Assembly: GCA_958510875.1 (NCBI GenBank)
Contig: OY294069.1
Location: 4,960,001-5,024,000, forward strand
Reading direction: 5' to 3'
Source of the DNA: Endomychus coccineus
Lineage: Eukaryota > Arthropoda > Insecta > Coleoptera > Endomychidae
DNA: 64,000 nucleotides
Shown here: piece by piece, positions 1-11,059 of the stretch
Layout: each line of letters begins with the position of its first letter
How positions within the stretch are numbered: the first letter of the stretch is position 1
The notes under the pieces: model-generated
What the model was told of the DNA's origin: nothing
The model's input: the letters and a program-made list of their open reading frames with translations, nothing else
Database searches by the model: none
Made by a program: the position numbers and the translations under genes

Positions 1-45
1 ATTTCATCTACTCCGCCCCTGGACACATTGTCGAAAGAATAAAAG

Positions 46-415
46 CGACCCAAAAAACCTACTAGAGGTAATTTTTGCAACAAAATTATAAATTATATAT
101 TATTTTCCAAATTTCCCATCTGGAGGGAGTTTCCCGATATAACTAACAGCGGAATCGTGATCAACGACCCAAAAAACCTACTAGAGATCATTTTCTGCAA
201 CAAAATTATACTTTATTATCCATAATTTCAGGAAAATCTCAAATTTCCCGAATTTTCCCTCTGGAAAGAGTTTTTGGGGAAAATAACAGCGGAATCGTGA
301 TCAACGACCCAAAAAACCTACTAGAGGTAATTTTTGCAACAAAATTATAAATAATATATTATTTTCCAAATTTTCCATCTGGAGGGAGTTTCCCGAGAAA
401 ACTAACTGCGGAATC
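46..415. repeat. Tandem satellite-like repeat, three units
   Basis: The phrase cgacccaaaaaacctactag starts at 46, 165 and 305, giving two full units of about 119 and 140 bp and a third of about 111 bp. Each unit also carries a shared gcaacaaaattata block and ends near gcggaatcgt. Units 1 and 3 resemble each other more than unit 2, which holds an extra stretch near 200-265. The array may continue to the left of the window. No coding potential is seen. Confidence 0.85.
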
Positions 416-1424
416 GTCAATTTTGAAATTCTAGCTTACCATATTCTTTTTTTTTATTATGGTCTTTTTCCGTACTTATTGCCTGGACTATATGTAATTG
501 GTACTGGTATTGTTTGAAATGGTAGTCGATTCAATAAAGGTATTACTATATCTCTCCATCTGAATGCTTGTATAAATGAAAAGTTTCAACACTCGGTATA
601 GCTGCCGAGGGATAATTCATAATAACACAGACTAATGCCTTTAGCGTTTGAAAAGTTTCATCAAGGAGCATATATAAAAAAGTGAATCACCAACTTGTGT
701 TAAATCGCAATTTTTTGTTTGGATTTATTCGAAATTCCATTAATTACGGGATTACAAGAACGAGAGAGGAACGGTATGACAAAGTGACAAGAATAATTAT
801 ACTCATATTGCGACGTTGTCTGTTAAATGTCTTTCAGACATGAGTTTGAAAAATGGAAAGACACGAAGATAATCATTTTACGGAGCAGAAGCAAATTTAA
901 TTCTAAATTCCATCATGTTTGGCTTCCTTTCACTGCGTGACGTTTTTATGAAGTCTATAATTACATTGTCATAAAACTATGCAGACTTCCAGATCGTGTT
1001 GATTTTTCACAAGAAGCAGGTATAATATTCGTGTGTATTGAATATATAGCTCCTCTAGAGAAATATATGATACAACTTAAAATAATGACAATTTTTCGAA
1101 ATTTCAACAATTTCCTCACATTTTACAATAATCATGAAGTGATATCCTGAATAGATTCATCCTAATTTAGATAACTCACAATATTCTATTTTCTTATGCC
1201 ATAATAATGTTTATTGAATATAAACAGACAACATAATTGTTATTTGTATTATATAGCATAACAAATGATGAATCGACAAGGTTACGACCGTGAGTGCATG
1301 ACATGAGTGTCAATGGCGGCACGTGGGTCAACCTTCGCCAAACTATAGCATGGAGTATTATCAGAGAATCAAGGCTTCTCCATTGAGAAAAGATATTTTA
1401 TTAAGTTCAGCAGGGAGAGATTAG
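416..1424. other. AT-rich stretch without recognisable gene
   Basis: I see no long frame, RNA gene or terminal repeat here. Sequence is AT-rich and unremarkable. Confidence 0.5.
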
Positions 1425-2200
1425 ATTAGACTAGATTTGTATAGAGGCTTATGGGCTAGGAGCCTCATCACCGCGACCTTTGCAGATCTATTGTGTATGC
1501 CCTCTTGTTACGTTAGAGTTCCCTGTCTAGACCAGTCTTTATTACTAGACTCCATAGGCCAGACCTCAGGTCCTCAATATAATGGGAGGGTTGCGGTTTC
1601 TTTTTTCTTTCCTGTCGTTGAGAACCTTAGCTTAGTTAGGCCTTCCTAGTAGCACAGTATGTGTACTGAGGTCTCCTCGTCTTCTTGGCAGAACTTGCAT
1701 AGGGTTGTATCTGCCAGTCCGATGTTGTTCATGTGTCATTTTTGTCTTTGACTTGGCTATATATTCCTGCTCCTGCATCTTCTTCGGGTTTTGAGCCGTC
1801 TGTACCGTTTCTGCATTTATTGGAGGTCCTCTCTTCCATGCCTCTCTGCCTGTTATGACTATTTTGAAGTTTTTCTCGAAGCTATAATTGGCAAGCATCT
1901 CATCCGATGGCATCACTATTATGGGGTCTATTTCCAACTCATTGTATATATTACCATGCAATTTGCTTAAGTGTACTTGCCTTCCGGCCAGTCCACTGGT
2001 GATTGACCTGGCTACGCCATTTATGTAAATGTGAAGTGGCGGTATGTTCAGCAAGATTTCCAAAGAGACTGTTCTCATGGCAGCCAGGCAAGCTTGCCTT
2101 TGAATTCTGCTTAGCCTTCGAATCGTTCCAGCCTGCTGAGTCTTGGTCAGAGGGATAATTAGGGCTTATAGAAGTTAACAGGTCAACGATATAACATAGC
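1425..2200 (-). pseudogene. LINE fragment, RNase H-type family, 3' part of ORF2
   Basis: Read on the minus strand from about 2120, the frame gives LSRIQRQACLAAM followed by LLNIPPLHIYI, the linker typical of ORF2 proteins between RT and RNase H in I/LOA/R1-like non-LTR retrotransposons. Further on (about 1655-1702) comes CKFCQEDEETSVHILC, the usual C-terminal CCHC-like cysteine motif. The RNase H core between these blocks is missing, and the cysteine motif lies in another frame and is followed by stops, so this is a dead, internally deleted copy. The 3' side runs into a GATTA-like repeated stretch near 1420. Clade assignment is tentative. Confidence 0.7.
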
Positions 2201-2315
2201 AATACTCTACTGAAAGTGAAATAATACAGATAATAATTCAATACGTATTGTGACTCATCTTGTTTACCATCTTAGAGCTCGACCATTCTAGCTTGGCTTC
2301 CGAGTGTATTCATAG

Positions 2316-2341
2316 TGTATATGTTACTGTGAATGTCCGAA
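2316..2341 (+). repeat. Left TIR of KRBA2/Ginger-like element
   Basis: 26 bp starting tgtatatgttactgtgaatg, an exact reverse complement of 5803-5828. Confidence 0.85.
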
Positions 2342-2812
2342 GCGGAGTGTATCTTAAGATACACTGGTGTATGTTAACAACCACCAAGCTAGCTGGTTTG
2401 TTATTTATTCTGTTCTTATGTTTTTGGTCATTCACCAGTGAATGTTATCATACACCACGACGACTTGGTTAATCTTCATTCTCTTCATGATGAGTTAAAT
2501 TATGATGATTTGGCAAAGATATCTGCAAAATAGAAGTTCGGGTCTGAATTAAAATGAACTCACAAATTGTTACAATAAATAAAATCATAGAACTATAATA
2601 AATAAAACAAATACAACTTGTTTATTAATCAAAATCTTAAATCAGTAATACAAATAGCATTTACCTGCCAAGTAAGGTAAACAATAACGTACACTTTGCA
2701 ATAATGCTATTGCCCTATTGTCTATAGAATTAAAAAAAAAATTCGTTACAACGTACCTACTCATAGGTAATTAGGTATTACAACATTATTCGCTATAAGA
2801 ATTTAAAAAAAC

Positions 2813-3159
2813 TTATTTATTAGTACATGGCAAACTGTTATGGCACTTAGAAATACAATTAACTCCACGAACTTCACAGTTACATTTCTTGGTGTTGCAT
2901 TTTTGTGCCTAATTGCAACGCTTATATCCTTGTCCTCCAAATATTGATTCCAAAGCAACAATTTCACGCATTGATATTTTTGTAGAAAAAGTTTCAGATA
3001 TATTGATAAAATTTCCCTTACTGATGGAAAACTGATTTCTGGTATACATCTGTGATTACGTCCCATGTTTTGTAGCCAGTTGATAATAGTCACCATCCGC
3101 ATTTGTAACACATGTAAGGATATTCCTGGAATCTGTACGACCTCTATCAATATCAGGAA
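2813..3159 (-). pseudogene. KRBA2-like protein, C-terminal fragment
   Basis: Minus-strand frames contain VPDIDRGRTDSRNIL just beside the hAT-A insertion, and then a cysteine-rich tail with GGQGYKRCN, an in-frame stop, then KCNTKKCNCEVRG and KCHNSLPCTNK before a stop at 2813. These are the landmarks of the C-terminus of KRAB-A-domain-containing-protein-2-like proteins, which in insects are integrase-derived transposon proteins. The order of blocks is right but they are in different frames, so the gene is broken even apart from the transposon insertion. It continues upstream at 5365-5530 across hAT-A. Confidence 0.7.
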
Positions 3160-3470
3160 CACGCAACCACTGCCGGATTTAGGCAAGGGCAACCGGGGAC
3201 TACAGCCCCGGGGCCTCCACAAAAGAGGGGCCCCCACAATAGATTTCGGAAAAAAAAATCTTTTAAATTCCAACTAGTAGGTAAACACTAGTACACAACT
3301 TTTCCTTCGATATTTTTTTTCGCTAATTCTTGTTTCCGATTATAGTTATATATGTTTGTTAAATACTAAAAGAATTTACTTGGTTTCACAATAAATTATT
3401 TATTGAAAAACTCGACTGAAAAAATTGTTCATTTTATTTGGAAAATAATTTGGGGCCAGGGGGCCTCCAC

Positions 3471-5303
3471 CAGTGGCGGCTCGTGAATTTTTGAGAGAGG
3501 AGGCTGGACATAAAACGTTCTTATAAAAATATACTCTATTCACAGCCTTTTAACCTTTGCACAGCGACCGTACCAGCTACTTCAGTGACAAAATTAATTG
3601 TTACCCAGCAAGAACCAACTTGCCAAAAAAATTTTTTGTTCGTTTTTTGTCTTTTATTTTTTTTGGATTTTTAATGTTTTTTCTTTTTTTTGGAATTTTT
3701 CATATTTTGTTTTTTTTTTATTTTTTTTTTATATATTAACGGAGTTCTACGGTCTTTAGTTTGCGAAAAATTATCAATAATATTATCAAAAAATGTATCA
3801 TTTTGTTTTAAGTGTTTTACTAAATCTTTTTCAATAGATATTAAACTAACATTGTATAAACGATTCTGGCCCATTGTATTTGGTATGTAAGTTTTAATTC
3901 GTTTGAGAGTAGAAAATGATCTCTCCACCGATGCCGACGTGACAGAAATGGTGACTGTCAAACAAAGTAGTTTATAAAACTGAGGTAAGACTTGTTGCAA
4001 ATCATTGTCTATCATATATTTTATCATATCGGCGTGACTGTCATACTGGCCTAAAATATCTTTATCCGAGTATATAACGCATAATTCATTGTGCCGTGCT
4101 ATTTTATCAAAAAATATATATTTTAGAACTAAGTTATGTGGGGAACTCTTTTGAAAAAGATTCGAAAAATCTTCTATTCGTCAAGTCGAAAAACTTCAAT
4201 TCATGTAAATCGGAAAATCGAATCTCAATTTGACCTTTAATAGTATCTAAAATTTCATAAAAAAGTTGTTTATACTTAATGTAGTTTCTTGTCTGCCAAA
4301 TTATATGTTTTCCTCCTTTCCGCGGGAGGAGCCTCATCAGTTGAAAAATTTTCGAATAAAATATTAAAATGAAATTCTGTATTACGGAAACTTGAAATTT
4401 TTCCAATGAGATGTTTCAAACGATCTCTTGAATTTATGTTGTAAAATTTGAAAAATAAGATCATTTTGTTCAAATATTAATTTAAAATTATCAATAAAAA
4501 CAAAAATTCTTCATTTTCTAAATAAGATTTTAAACCAACAGCAGCATTTAATGAAACCTGATCTGTTGAAAAGTCATCACTGTTTAATACAAAATCAAAT
4601 GTTTCAATTAATTTGTCTTTATTTTTATGGATGGTAAATACTGCACGTGATGTAACATTCCATCGAGTTGGAGAATTACAGGGAAATCAATGATTTTTTT
4701 AAAACTTCGTCTTGTCAATACTACTATTAGTATTGACAATGATCGATTTTGATAGTTACCTGACATCACTAATCCTTTCAAATCCGGTAAAGGCCGTTTA
4801 TTTAAAAGAAACACTTTTATCATATGTTAATTCACTAAATGGATTTTCTAAAAGGCAGCAACTAACTCACTAACACTCATTTTAAATTTGCAAACAGACA
4901 ACAATCTAACCTTACTTGGCGTGACAACACATAAACAATCAAGCACTGACTGACCTACTCAGCAGTCGGCAGAACGCACGTCTCGTATGTCATAGATTGC
5001 TAGCGGCTGCCGCAGGCTAGCATCCAGAGGATGTTGCCGTTTTCGCTGATTTACCCAGTTGGCGTTCGGACTGGTCGGAAAAACGGCAACTGCGTTGAAC
5101 AACACATGCTCAGCGTTTGAGATATATAGAGAGTCTAGCCTCTGGGCACTGTTGCCAGATTGAAATTAATTACTGAGAACGGGGAATTAATTGTAAAATT
5201 TTAAAAATTATCAGAGAAACAGGAAATAAAATGGAGAATGATCATTAAGATAAATTGGTGAGGAGGCTGAGCCTCCTTAGCCTCCTTCGAGGAGCCGCCA
5301 CTG
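3471..5303 (-). mobile_element. hAT-B, degraded autonomous-type hAT inside hAT-A
   Basis: The left end cagtggcggctc and right end gagccgccactg are perfect 12-bp inverted repeats, extended by gaggaggct-like blocks on both sides. The 8-bp flanks gcctccac (3463-3470) and gtctgcac (5304-5311) agree at 6 of 8 positions, as for an aged hAT TSD. The interior carries a minus-strand hAT transposase relic (3720-4700). About 1.8 kb long, so part of the transposase is missing. Confidence 0.8.
3720..4700 (-). pseudogene. hAT transposase relic, C-terminal half
   Basis: In minus-strand order the pieces are TRWNVTSRAVF (about 4650), a middle segment with YKQLFYEILDTIKGQIEIRF (about 4250), and ASVERSFSTLKRIKTY (about 3920) followed by NTMGQNRLYNVSLISI. 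The last block is the hAT dimerisation domain; the whole order matches DUF4371/zinc-finger-MYM-like hAT transposases. The longest open piece is 118 residues (3671-4027); frameshifts separate the others. The N-terminal zinc finger and first catalytic residue are not seen. No function is expected. Confidence 0.8.
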
Positions 5304-5364
5304 GTCTGCACTCCTTTGTTGCCCCGAGGCATCCAGACTCTCTAAATCCGTCCCTGCACGCAAC

Positions 5365-5530
5365 CTTACAGTTTCTCCATATTTTGCAGGAGGAAAATTT
5401 GCCTGCGATACTTTAAGCATTTTTTTTCCTTGATCTTGAAGTCCAAGTTTCGCTAATTCTATGTTTCTTCTAGATGCCACTTTTCTGTTGCACAGTGAAC
5501 ATATTTCGGATTCTGATATTCTGCCCTATT
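5365..5530 (-). pseudogene. KRBA2-like protein, upstream fragment
   Basis: The minus strand reads SEICSLCNRKVASRRN, then NFPPAKYGETVRL, ending at the hAT-A target site. CxxC followed by FPPAK.GETVR is the KRBA2-like segment directly upstream of the V-P-D-x-D-x-G-R block found at the other side of hAT-A (around 3155). Upstream integrase sequence is not recognisable beyond about 5530. Confidence 0.7.
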
Positions 5531-5802
5531 AGCGGTGCGGCGACGGGTGGTCGGCGTGGAAAAAATAGAGAACAATAAATAGCACTCTAACTTTCTCACT
5601 TCATTTCGAACAAACACTGGCGTGTGTTAACATTCACGTAATTAGTAAATTGCAGTATCTAAGACACACAAAATCGCCTTGGAGTATGTTAACATTCACC
5701 GGTGTATGTCCAAAACAAAAAAAATATTGAAATAATTTCGGACTTACACCATCAATATTGGTGATTGTCGACATACACTGGTGCATCTCAACATTCACTA
5801 AT

Positions 5803-5828
5803 TTCGGACATTCACAGTAACATATACA
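5803..5828 (-). repeat. Right TIR of KRBA2/Ginger-like element
   Basis: 26 bp ending cacagtaacatataca, the exact reverse complement of 2316-2341. Confidence 0.85.
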
Positions 5829-7050
5829 TCGGCAAAGTACAGTCCCTACTATACATTTGAGGAACTTGCCGTTCTCTGTCTCAGTTGCACAGTGGCTCTT
5901 TCACTCTTTCTTCCGCGCATCTTAGAGGCCAAGCTAAAATTGTCGAATTGTAGTAATCCTCATTGAATGATAACGTTATTCTTCAGCATCTCCAAATACA
6001 AACAAGTGCTTTACATTATGCAAATTACGAAGATTACCTTACAAAACTTTAACGAATCAAAGAGCTGTCAACTGATGGGAGCTTTGCCTGCACCAATTTG
6101 TGCCCTGTGTTAAATTATTACTTTTACTATATTCGTGGATCATAGCGTTATCTGTTGTAGGTTCCGATATATCCTTCACTTAATGGAACGTGCGAGTGAC
6201 TGCAATGCAATATAGCATGTGACTAACGTCACGATCGAGCCCTCAGGCCTTGTGTATCTGGCTATGCAATATGACAATCTGTGCAAAATGTTGCTGCTTA
6301 TGATTCAATTTCAGTTTGTAGAAAAATCTATTCAATGAAAATACCAAAAATATAGCAAAGGATTACAAAAGACGGAAGACGACAAAAGATTAAGTGTCAA
6401 GTAGGGTGGTTTGGTCGATAAGTAATCAAAACCTTAAGTATAATCAAGATTAGAAATGTGAACACGCTTTGCTCGTAAATTAGCAATCAATGAACGACTA
6501 AATCTCCACGCCGAGATTAAAACACTTTTTGCACATTTTTGCATAATTCCGACAATGCAAAATACAATTTGAATGTCAGATTATGGAAATTGGGAATTAT
6601 ATGATGGCTGGTGGTAGATTAATATACGAAATTGTGTTTTAAGTAATGGCTTTTATTACAGTAAAATATCGGTGTTGACTGAGGACAAAGACAATATTTG
6701 TGCTCGTAAAACCTTTCCCGTTTTCATTTTAATATTTGTCGTATTTATGCTTGGTGAGATGAATAATTTATGTAACAGAAGCAGCGAGATATATGTCTTG
6801 TGTTTTATATCGGATGCTTTCATTGTCACGGGATAATTTTGATGGAAATCCAAACATAGATTGAAATCTGTAGTGGATCTGTTCATCACGAATGCATAAT
6901 GATCAAAAGTTCATTTTCTTTGAAACACCGGATCGAATTACTTACTAGGAAAACGTACGAGGGATGGTATAGCTTTCTTATGGAAGCGCACTTATGATAC
7001 ATATCATGGCAGTTCCTAGGTTAGGACAGATTAGTAGAATGCAAGTGACT
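5829..7050. other. Unassigned AT-rich DNA
   Basis: No recognisable gene, repeat end or RNA. The few frames are short and without family signatures. Confidence 0.5.
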
Positions 7051-7054
7051 TTCG

Positions 7055-7305
7055 ATCAATCAAAACGGGGCGGACAGGTCCAGAGCACTTAGACCGCTTG
7101 ATTGGGTCCATTGTGTACCCATTGATGCAAGACTTAGTCCAGCAGGTTCAAGACAGCGTCGTAGGCTTAGATTCTGTATGGTCTCCTATGGCGTCAAGTG
7201 GCATGTATGCTGTGCCGAAGTGTTGTAGCCTAAGAGAAGCCGGTGTCGGTTATTCTTCAATGATATGAGAGACAGTTTCGTCCGCCTCTCGGGATCTACC
7301 ACAAC
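7055..7305 (-). pseudogene. LINE 3' end, same family as 35240-35570
   Basis: The minus strand contains caatcaagcggtctaagtgc, identical in the 3' tail of the LINE fragment at 35.2-35.6 kb. The preceding stretch matches that copy's CPALASLRLQH region (ggcttctcttaggctacaac in both). Frames are broken. It abuts the unrelated LINE beginning near 7330. Confidence 0.7.
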
Positions 7306-7379
7306 CTGAAATATAAAAAACAATTATTTGATTCATTTGATTCACATGAATTTCAAGTCATTCATACCTTGTCTATGAT

Positions 7380-8354
7380 TTGGATATATTGAAAATGGAT
7401 GGCTACACCACATTATATAACAAAGGTACGTTGAACAAAAATGATGGTGTGATAGTGTATGTCAAAAACAATATTGGTTGCACGTCTAGTATAAAAAACA
7501 TTGGTGACACTAAGGCTCTAGAAATTATCGCAAAATTGAAACGTACAGATATTATGATAACTGCAATCTACAGATCTCCAAGCACTTGCCCAAAAAGGTT
7601 CAATGTGGATTTGTTGGGCTATATTCAGTCAATAGCAAAAAGTGATTTCCACATAATAACGGGAGATATTAATATAGATCTACTTACAGACTTAGATTTT
7701 GTTGAAGAATACAAAAATACCTTGAACAGTTTTGGCTATGAATCATATATTAATAGATACACCCGACCACAGAGCCAAACATGTATTGACCACTTTTTTG
7801 TAAAAACTGTAACTAATGATGGAATCAGGTCATTCGTCTTCCAGCTCGATATTACTGATCATTATCCTATAGCTTTGACTATAGATCTAAATCAAAACCC
7901 TCGTGGAACTCACAAAAATTGCAGCAATAAATTCAAGCAATATATAAATTATGAAACATTGAAAACTGATTTAAAAAATGAGACGTGGGATGATCTTTAC
8001 ACTTTACGGGATGTAGACGAGGTGACTTGTAACTTCATTGAAAAGGTCAACTCATATATTGAAAAAAATACAAAAAATTTGAAACTAAGTAAACAAAATA
8101 TAAAACGGAAAAAGTGGATAACTTCTGCACTTTTAACATCAATAAATGAAAAACAGATTATGTATAGAGCACTACTGAAAGACCCAAACAACCAACATCT
8201 CAAAACGCAGTACCGGACCTACAAGAATAAATTAGACAAGCTGCTAAAAAATGCTAAAAAAACATATGCACAAAAGTTAATCAAAAACAATTCGAACCAA
8301 TCCAAAGCTCTATGGAAATGCGTGGATGACATCTGCAATAGATCCAAACCGTAA
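7380..8354 (+). pseudogene. LINE ORF2, APE-type endonuclease domain
   Basis: The open frame begins inside the endonuclease (KMDGYTTLYNKGTLNKNDG), has AIYRSPS, the metal-binding loop ITGDINIDLL, QTCIDHFF and the final catalytic motif ITDHYPIAL (the SDH motif of the family as TDH). After about residue 190 comes a lysine-rich linker to the RT. The first, glutamate-bearing motif (TETW type) is absent because the copy is truncated. A frameshift near 8326-8354 moves the RT into the next frame; the original was a single ORF2. Confidence 0.85.
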
Positions 8355-9600
8355 ACAAACAAAAAAATATTACAGTACTTTGGGTCAAACATATGCAAGC
8401 AAAATAAAAGTTCCGGACAACTATATAGAAAACGATAGAAGATTAGAAAACTCAATGTATCTATATCCCTCCAACACCAAAGAGGTTCACGAAATCATAA
8501 TGCAGTTGAAACCAAGAAAGGCTCCTGGACACGATAATATACGAGCGGAAACTTTGAAAAATATATCAGAAGAGATGATTGTCCCCTTGACTCGATTAAT
8601 AAATGTTTGTTTCGAAAAAGGTCATTTTCCAAAATCGTTGAAAATGAGAATCGTTAAACCACTATTCAAAAATGGCAGTAAATTGGAAATGATGAATTAT
8701 AGACCAGTGTCATTAATATCAAACTTCTCCAAAATATTAGAGAAAATCCTCAAAATCAGGATTCTAAAATTTTTTGAGAAATGTAACTTGATGTCTAGGT
8801 ATCAGTATGGCTTTAGAGAGGGAAAATCAACGGAAGATGCAATTCATCAATTGACATCTTATATATATAACTCACTAGATAAAGGTAAACCATCTTTATG
8901 CATCTTTGTTGACCTCTCAAAGGCCTTCGATATAGTATGCCACAAAAAACTGCTCGATAAGTTACACAATTATGGAATAAGAGGAAATATTTACGGAATA
9001 TTAAAAAGTTTTTTAACGGATCGTGAGCAGAAAGTCAGTATTGGTGGAGAGTTGAGTGACTGTAGGTACGTGACATACGGAGTTCCACAAGGAACTGTAC
9101 TCGGTCCACTCTTGTTCACTGTGTATATAAACAGTTTACTTAGTTTGGGAATCAAAGGTAGAATTCTGAGCTTTGTAGATGATACTGCTATATTCTATGA
9201 AGCGAACTCGTGGGATACCTTGAAATCAGAAGCGGAGGGCGACTTTAGAGTTATTGAAGAGTGGTTTAGATACAACACCTTAACTCTCAACCTGGAAAAA
9301 ACGAAATACCTTCCGTTCTCCTCATACTCCAACGGATTACCAAATATGGGCCCTTTGGAAATCGGGCTAAATTCACAAATACCTGAAGCCGACTCGATCA
9401 AATATTTGGGTATTGTAGTCGACAGACATCTCAAATGGAACCTACAAATGAGAAATATAGTCAATAAGCTAAGAGGTATGTTATATAGAATTAAATTTCT
9501 GAAAGATTACCTTGATATTAAACACCTCACAATATTATACTATGCACTTGGAAAACTTAAACGTAATTCAGAGATGGATTTTGAGGACTATATGTGGTAA
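8326..9600 (+). pseudogene. LINE ORF2, reverse transcriptase domain
   Basis: A 424-codon open frame. Motifs in order: KAPGHDNI, NYRPVSLISNFSKILEK, VDLSKAFD (motif A, about 8908), GVPQGTVLGPLLF (motif B) and SFVDDTAIF (motif C, catalytic FVDD, about 9172), then YLGIVVDRHLKWN of the thumb. The start given is simply the first Met after the frameshift from the endonuclease frame. The last 20 or so codons are out of frame after a deletion near 9555. Confidence 0.9.
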
Positions 9601-9948
9601 ACTCAGATTTTCTAATGATAAATTACATGCCGAATCGGGGATACTTGATGTTAGACAACTTTTCTGTGTAAGCATATTGGTCAACATCAAGAAAAAAAAA
9701 TTATCACCCACCCTGTCACACACACCTACAGCACAAGAAATAAGACCAAATCGCTAAGTGTACCTCGTTGCGTCAAAACAATAGGTCAACGCCATTGCGG
9801 TTTTCTTGCACCAAAACTCTATAGTTTGATGCCGGACGAGATCAGAAATTCGAATAGCATCAGCCTATTCAAGAGCTACACAAAAAACTGGATTTTGAAT
9901 TATGGAAGGAGCAGGCTGCATGATTTGGTTAATCAAAAGACGCATTGA
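9540..9948 (+). pseudogene. LINE ORF2 C-terminal region
   Basis: After the deletion near 9555, the frame resumes as LENLNVIQRWILRTICGK, a region that normally follows the RT thumb (helix with QRW-R-I). Another frameshift near 9715 leads to STRNKTKSLSVPR, then APKLYSLMPDEIRN and a stop at 9948. The lost segment probably included the usual Y-G-I-x-x-W-G block. Confidence 0.75.
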
Positions 9949-10374
9949 TGATAGTTACCTACATCAAGTTTCACCCAGCCGGCAAATGGTTTACTAAATT
10001 AAATTGTGTTCTTTAACCAAAACAGTGAAAAGTGTGCTGAGACTTATTATTGAATGTTGTGTGATGTGTTGTCATGGTTGTTGTCGGAATCGGGATGTGT
10101 CTGTTATATGCTTGTGTATAGGTGTATATGAGAGGACACGTTTACGCTTATCACCTAATTTGCTATTTATATTTAAAGTTATTTCATCATAAATTATGTT
10201 CTTTCTTGTGGTTCACTTCTACTTATACCAATTATAAATAATAAGGTAAATTGAAATCACGTACAAGCGATAGTTCCCTCGGAACTAAAGCTTCTGTGAT
10301 ATTCCCTGTTTATTTGCATCATCTCAATTATACACTCTATTGTAATTTCTTTATCTTTATGTGAATAAACATAT

Positions 10375-10399
10375 ATTATTATTATTATTATTATTATTA
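10375..10399 (+). repeat. (ATT)n LINE tail
   Basis: Eight perfect ATT repeats 6 bp downstream of an aataaa. This is the 3' tail of the LINE at 7330. Confidence 0.8.
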
Positions 10400-10473
10400 G
10401 AATCTTATAGTATATCCTCATTAGTTAACGAGGCAACAAGAGTTGCAAAATAAGGAGCAAGGTTAACAGAATC

Positions 10474-10947
10474 ATGTATCATGTATTACTAATATTAATC
10501 AAAATCGTATTATATATAAAAAAAACATTCCATCCACATATTTCTGATCAGAAAGCATTAATCTTCACATTTGATTACCTGCAGGAACCGTTGGCTATCA
10601 GTAAAGTGTCAAATATGTATTGCCGAAGAAACCTAAGCTCTGTAAGATCAATAAATCAATTTAGAAGCGATTTTACAACTACCTTTTCTGATATTTGTTC
10701 AATTAACAAAAAGAGTGATTTTGATACAATTTTTGATAAATTCATTTCTCACTTCCTCTCAATTTACAACAACAATTTTCCCAAAACTTTATTAAATGAT
10801 AAACAACATACTTCAATTTTTTTTCCTGCTCAGATACCATATAAATACAAAAAAAATATATGGAAGAATATCTCAGAGAGGTGTGGAGCACGTCAAGTTG
10901 AAATTTTATATAAATATGAATTACAATACATTTGTCATCATAAATAA
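10474..10947 (+). pseudogene. Possible LINE endonuclease/linker fragment
   Basis: A 157-codon open frame. HISDQKALIFTF resembles the terminal SDH motif of LINE endonucleases (SDHKAL), and the following basic, Asn/Lys-rich stretch with YKYKKNIWKN resembles the linker to the RT. No RT motif follows on this strand; the next unit is a minus-strand LINE. Assignment rests on a short motif and could be coincidence. Confidence 0.4.
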
Positions 10948-11059
10948 TAATAACAGTGGGTGAACAGATTATAATGTGTATAGGGCCAGTACACTAAAAT
11001 GGGAACGATACATACAGATATGATTAAAATTACTTAGAATACTAAGATATAGGAATAGC

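Larger units (their letters stand above)
3168..5356. mobile_element. hAT-A, short non-autonomous hAT interrupted by hAT-B
   Basis: Ends read cactgccggatttaggc (left) and ctctaaatccgtccctg (right), imperfect inverted repeats of hAT type. A perfect 8-bp target-site duplication, cacgcaac, flanks it at 3160-3167 and 5357-5364. Subtracting hAT-B leaves only about 350 bp with no coding capacity, so this was a MITE-like passenger. It cuts the KRBA2-like frame between the blocks GETVRL and VPDIDRG, dating it after that element. Confidence 0.85.
2316..5828 (-). mobile_element. KRBA2/Ginger-like TIR transposon, interrupted by two nested hATs
   Basis: Perfect 26-bp terminal inverted repeats, beginning tgtatatgttactg, lie at 2316-2341 and 5803-5828. 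They enclose a minus-strand relic of a KRBA2-like integrase-derived protein (5365-5530 and 2813-3159). TGT...ACA ends fit Ginger-type transposons, whose integrase resembles that of gypsy elements. Inside the TIRs, short gtgtatgttaacattcacc-like motifs recur on both sides as subterminal repeats. Without the inserted hATs the element would be about 1.3 kb, so it lacks most of its integrase. The 4-bp flanks (atag and tcgg) do not match, so no TSD supports the boundaries. Confidence 0.6.
7330..10399 (+). mobile_element. Non-LTR retrotransposon, 5'-truncated, with EN, RT and microsatellite tail
   Basis: A 3-kb LINE whose ORF2 covers endonuclease (7380-8354), RT (8326-9600) and a C-terminal region to a stop at 9948, then about 430 bp of 3' UTR, an aataaa at 10364 and an (ATT)n tail. 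ORF1 and the endonuclease start are missing. Sequence style suggests the CR1/Jockey/Daphne group; the clade needs a tree. Two frame breaks make it inactive, but it is the best preserved LINE in the window. Confidence 0.85.

Noticed and set aside
3557..3890. Phe-rich small frames on the plus strand
   Set aside because: They come from T-rich sequence opposite the hAT-B transposase relic.
2813..5530. Host gene KRBA2
   Set aside because: The fragment lies between perfect TIRs and is broken; in insects such proteins are transposon-derived.
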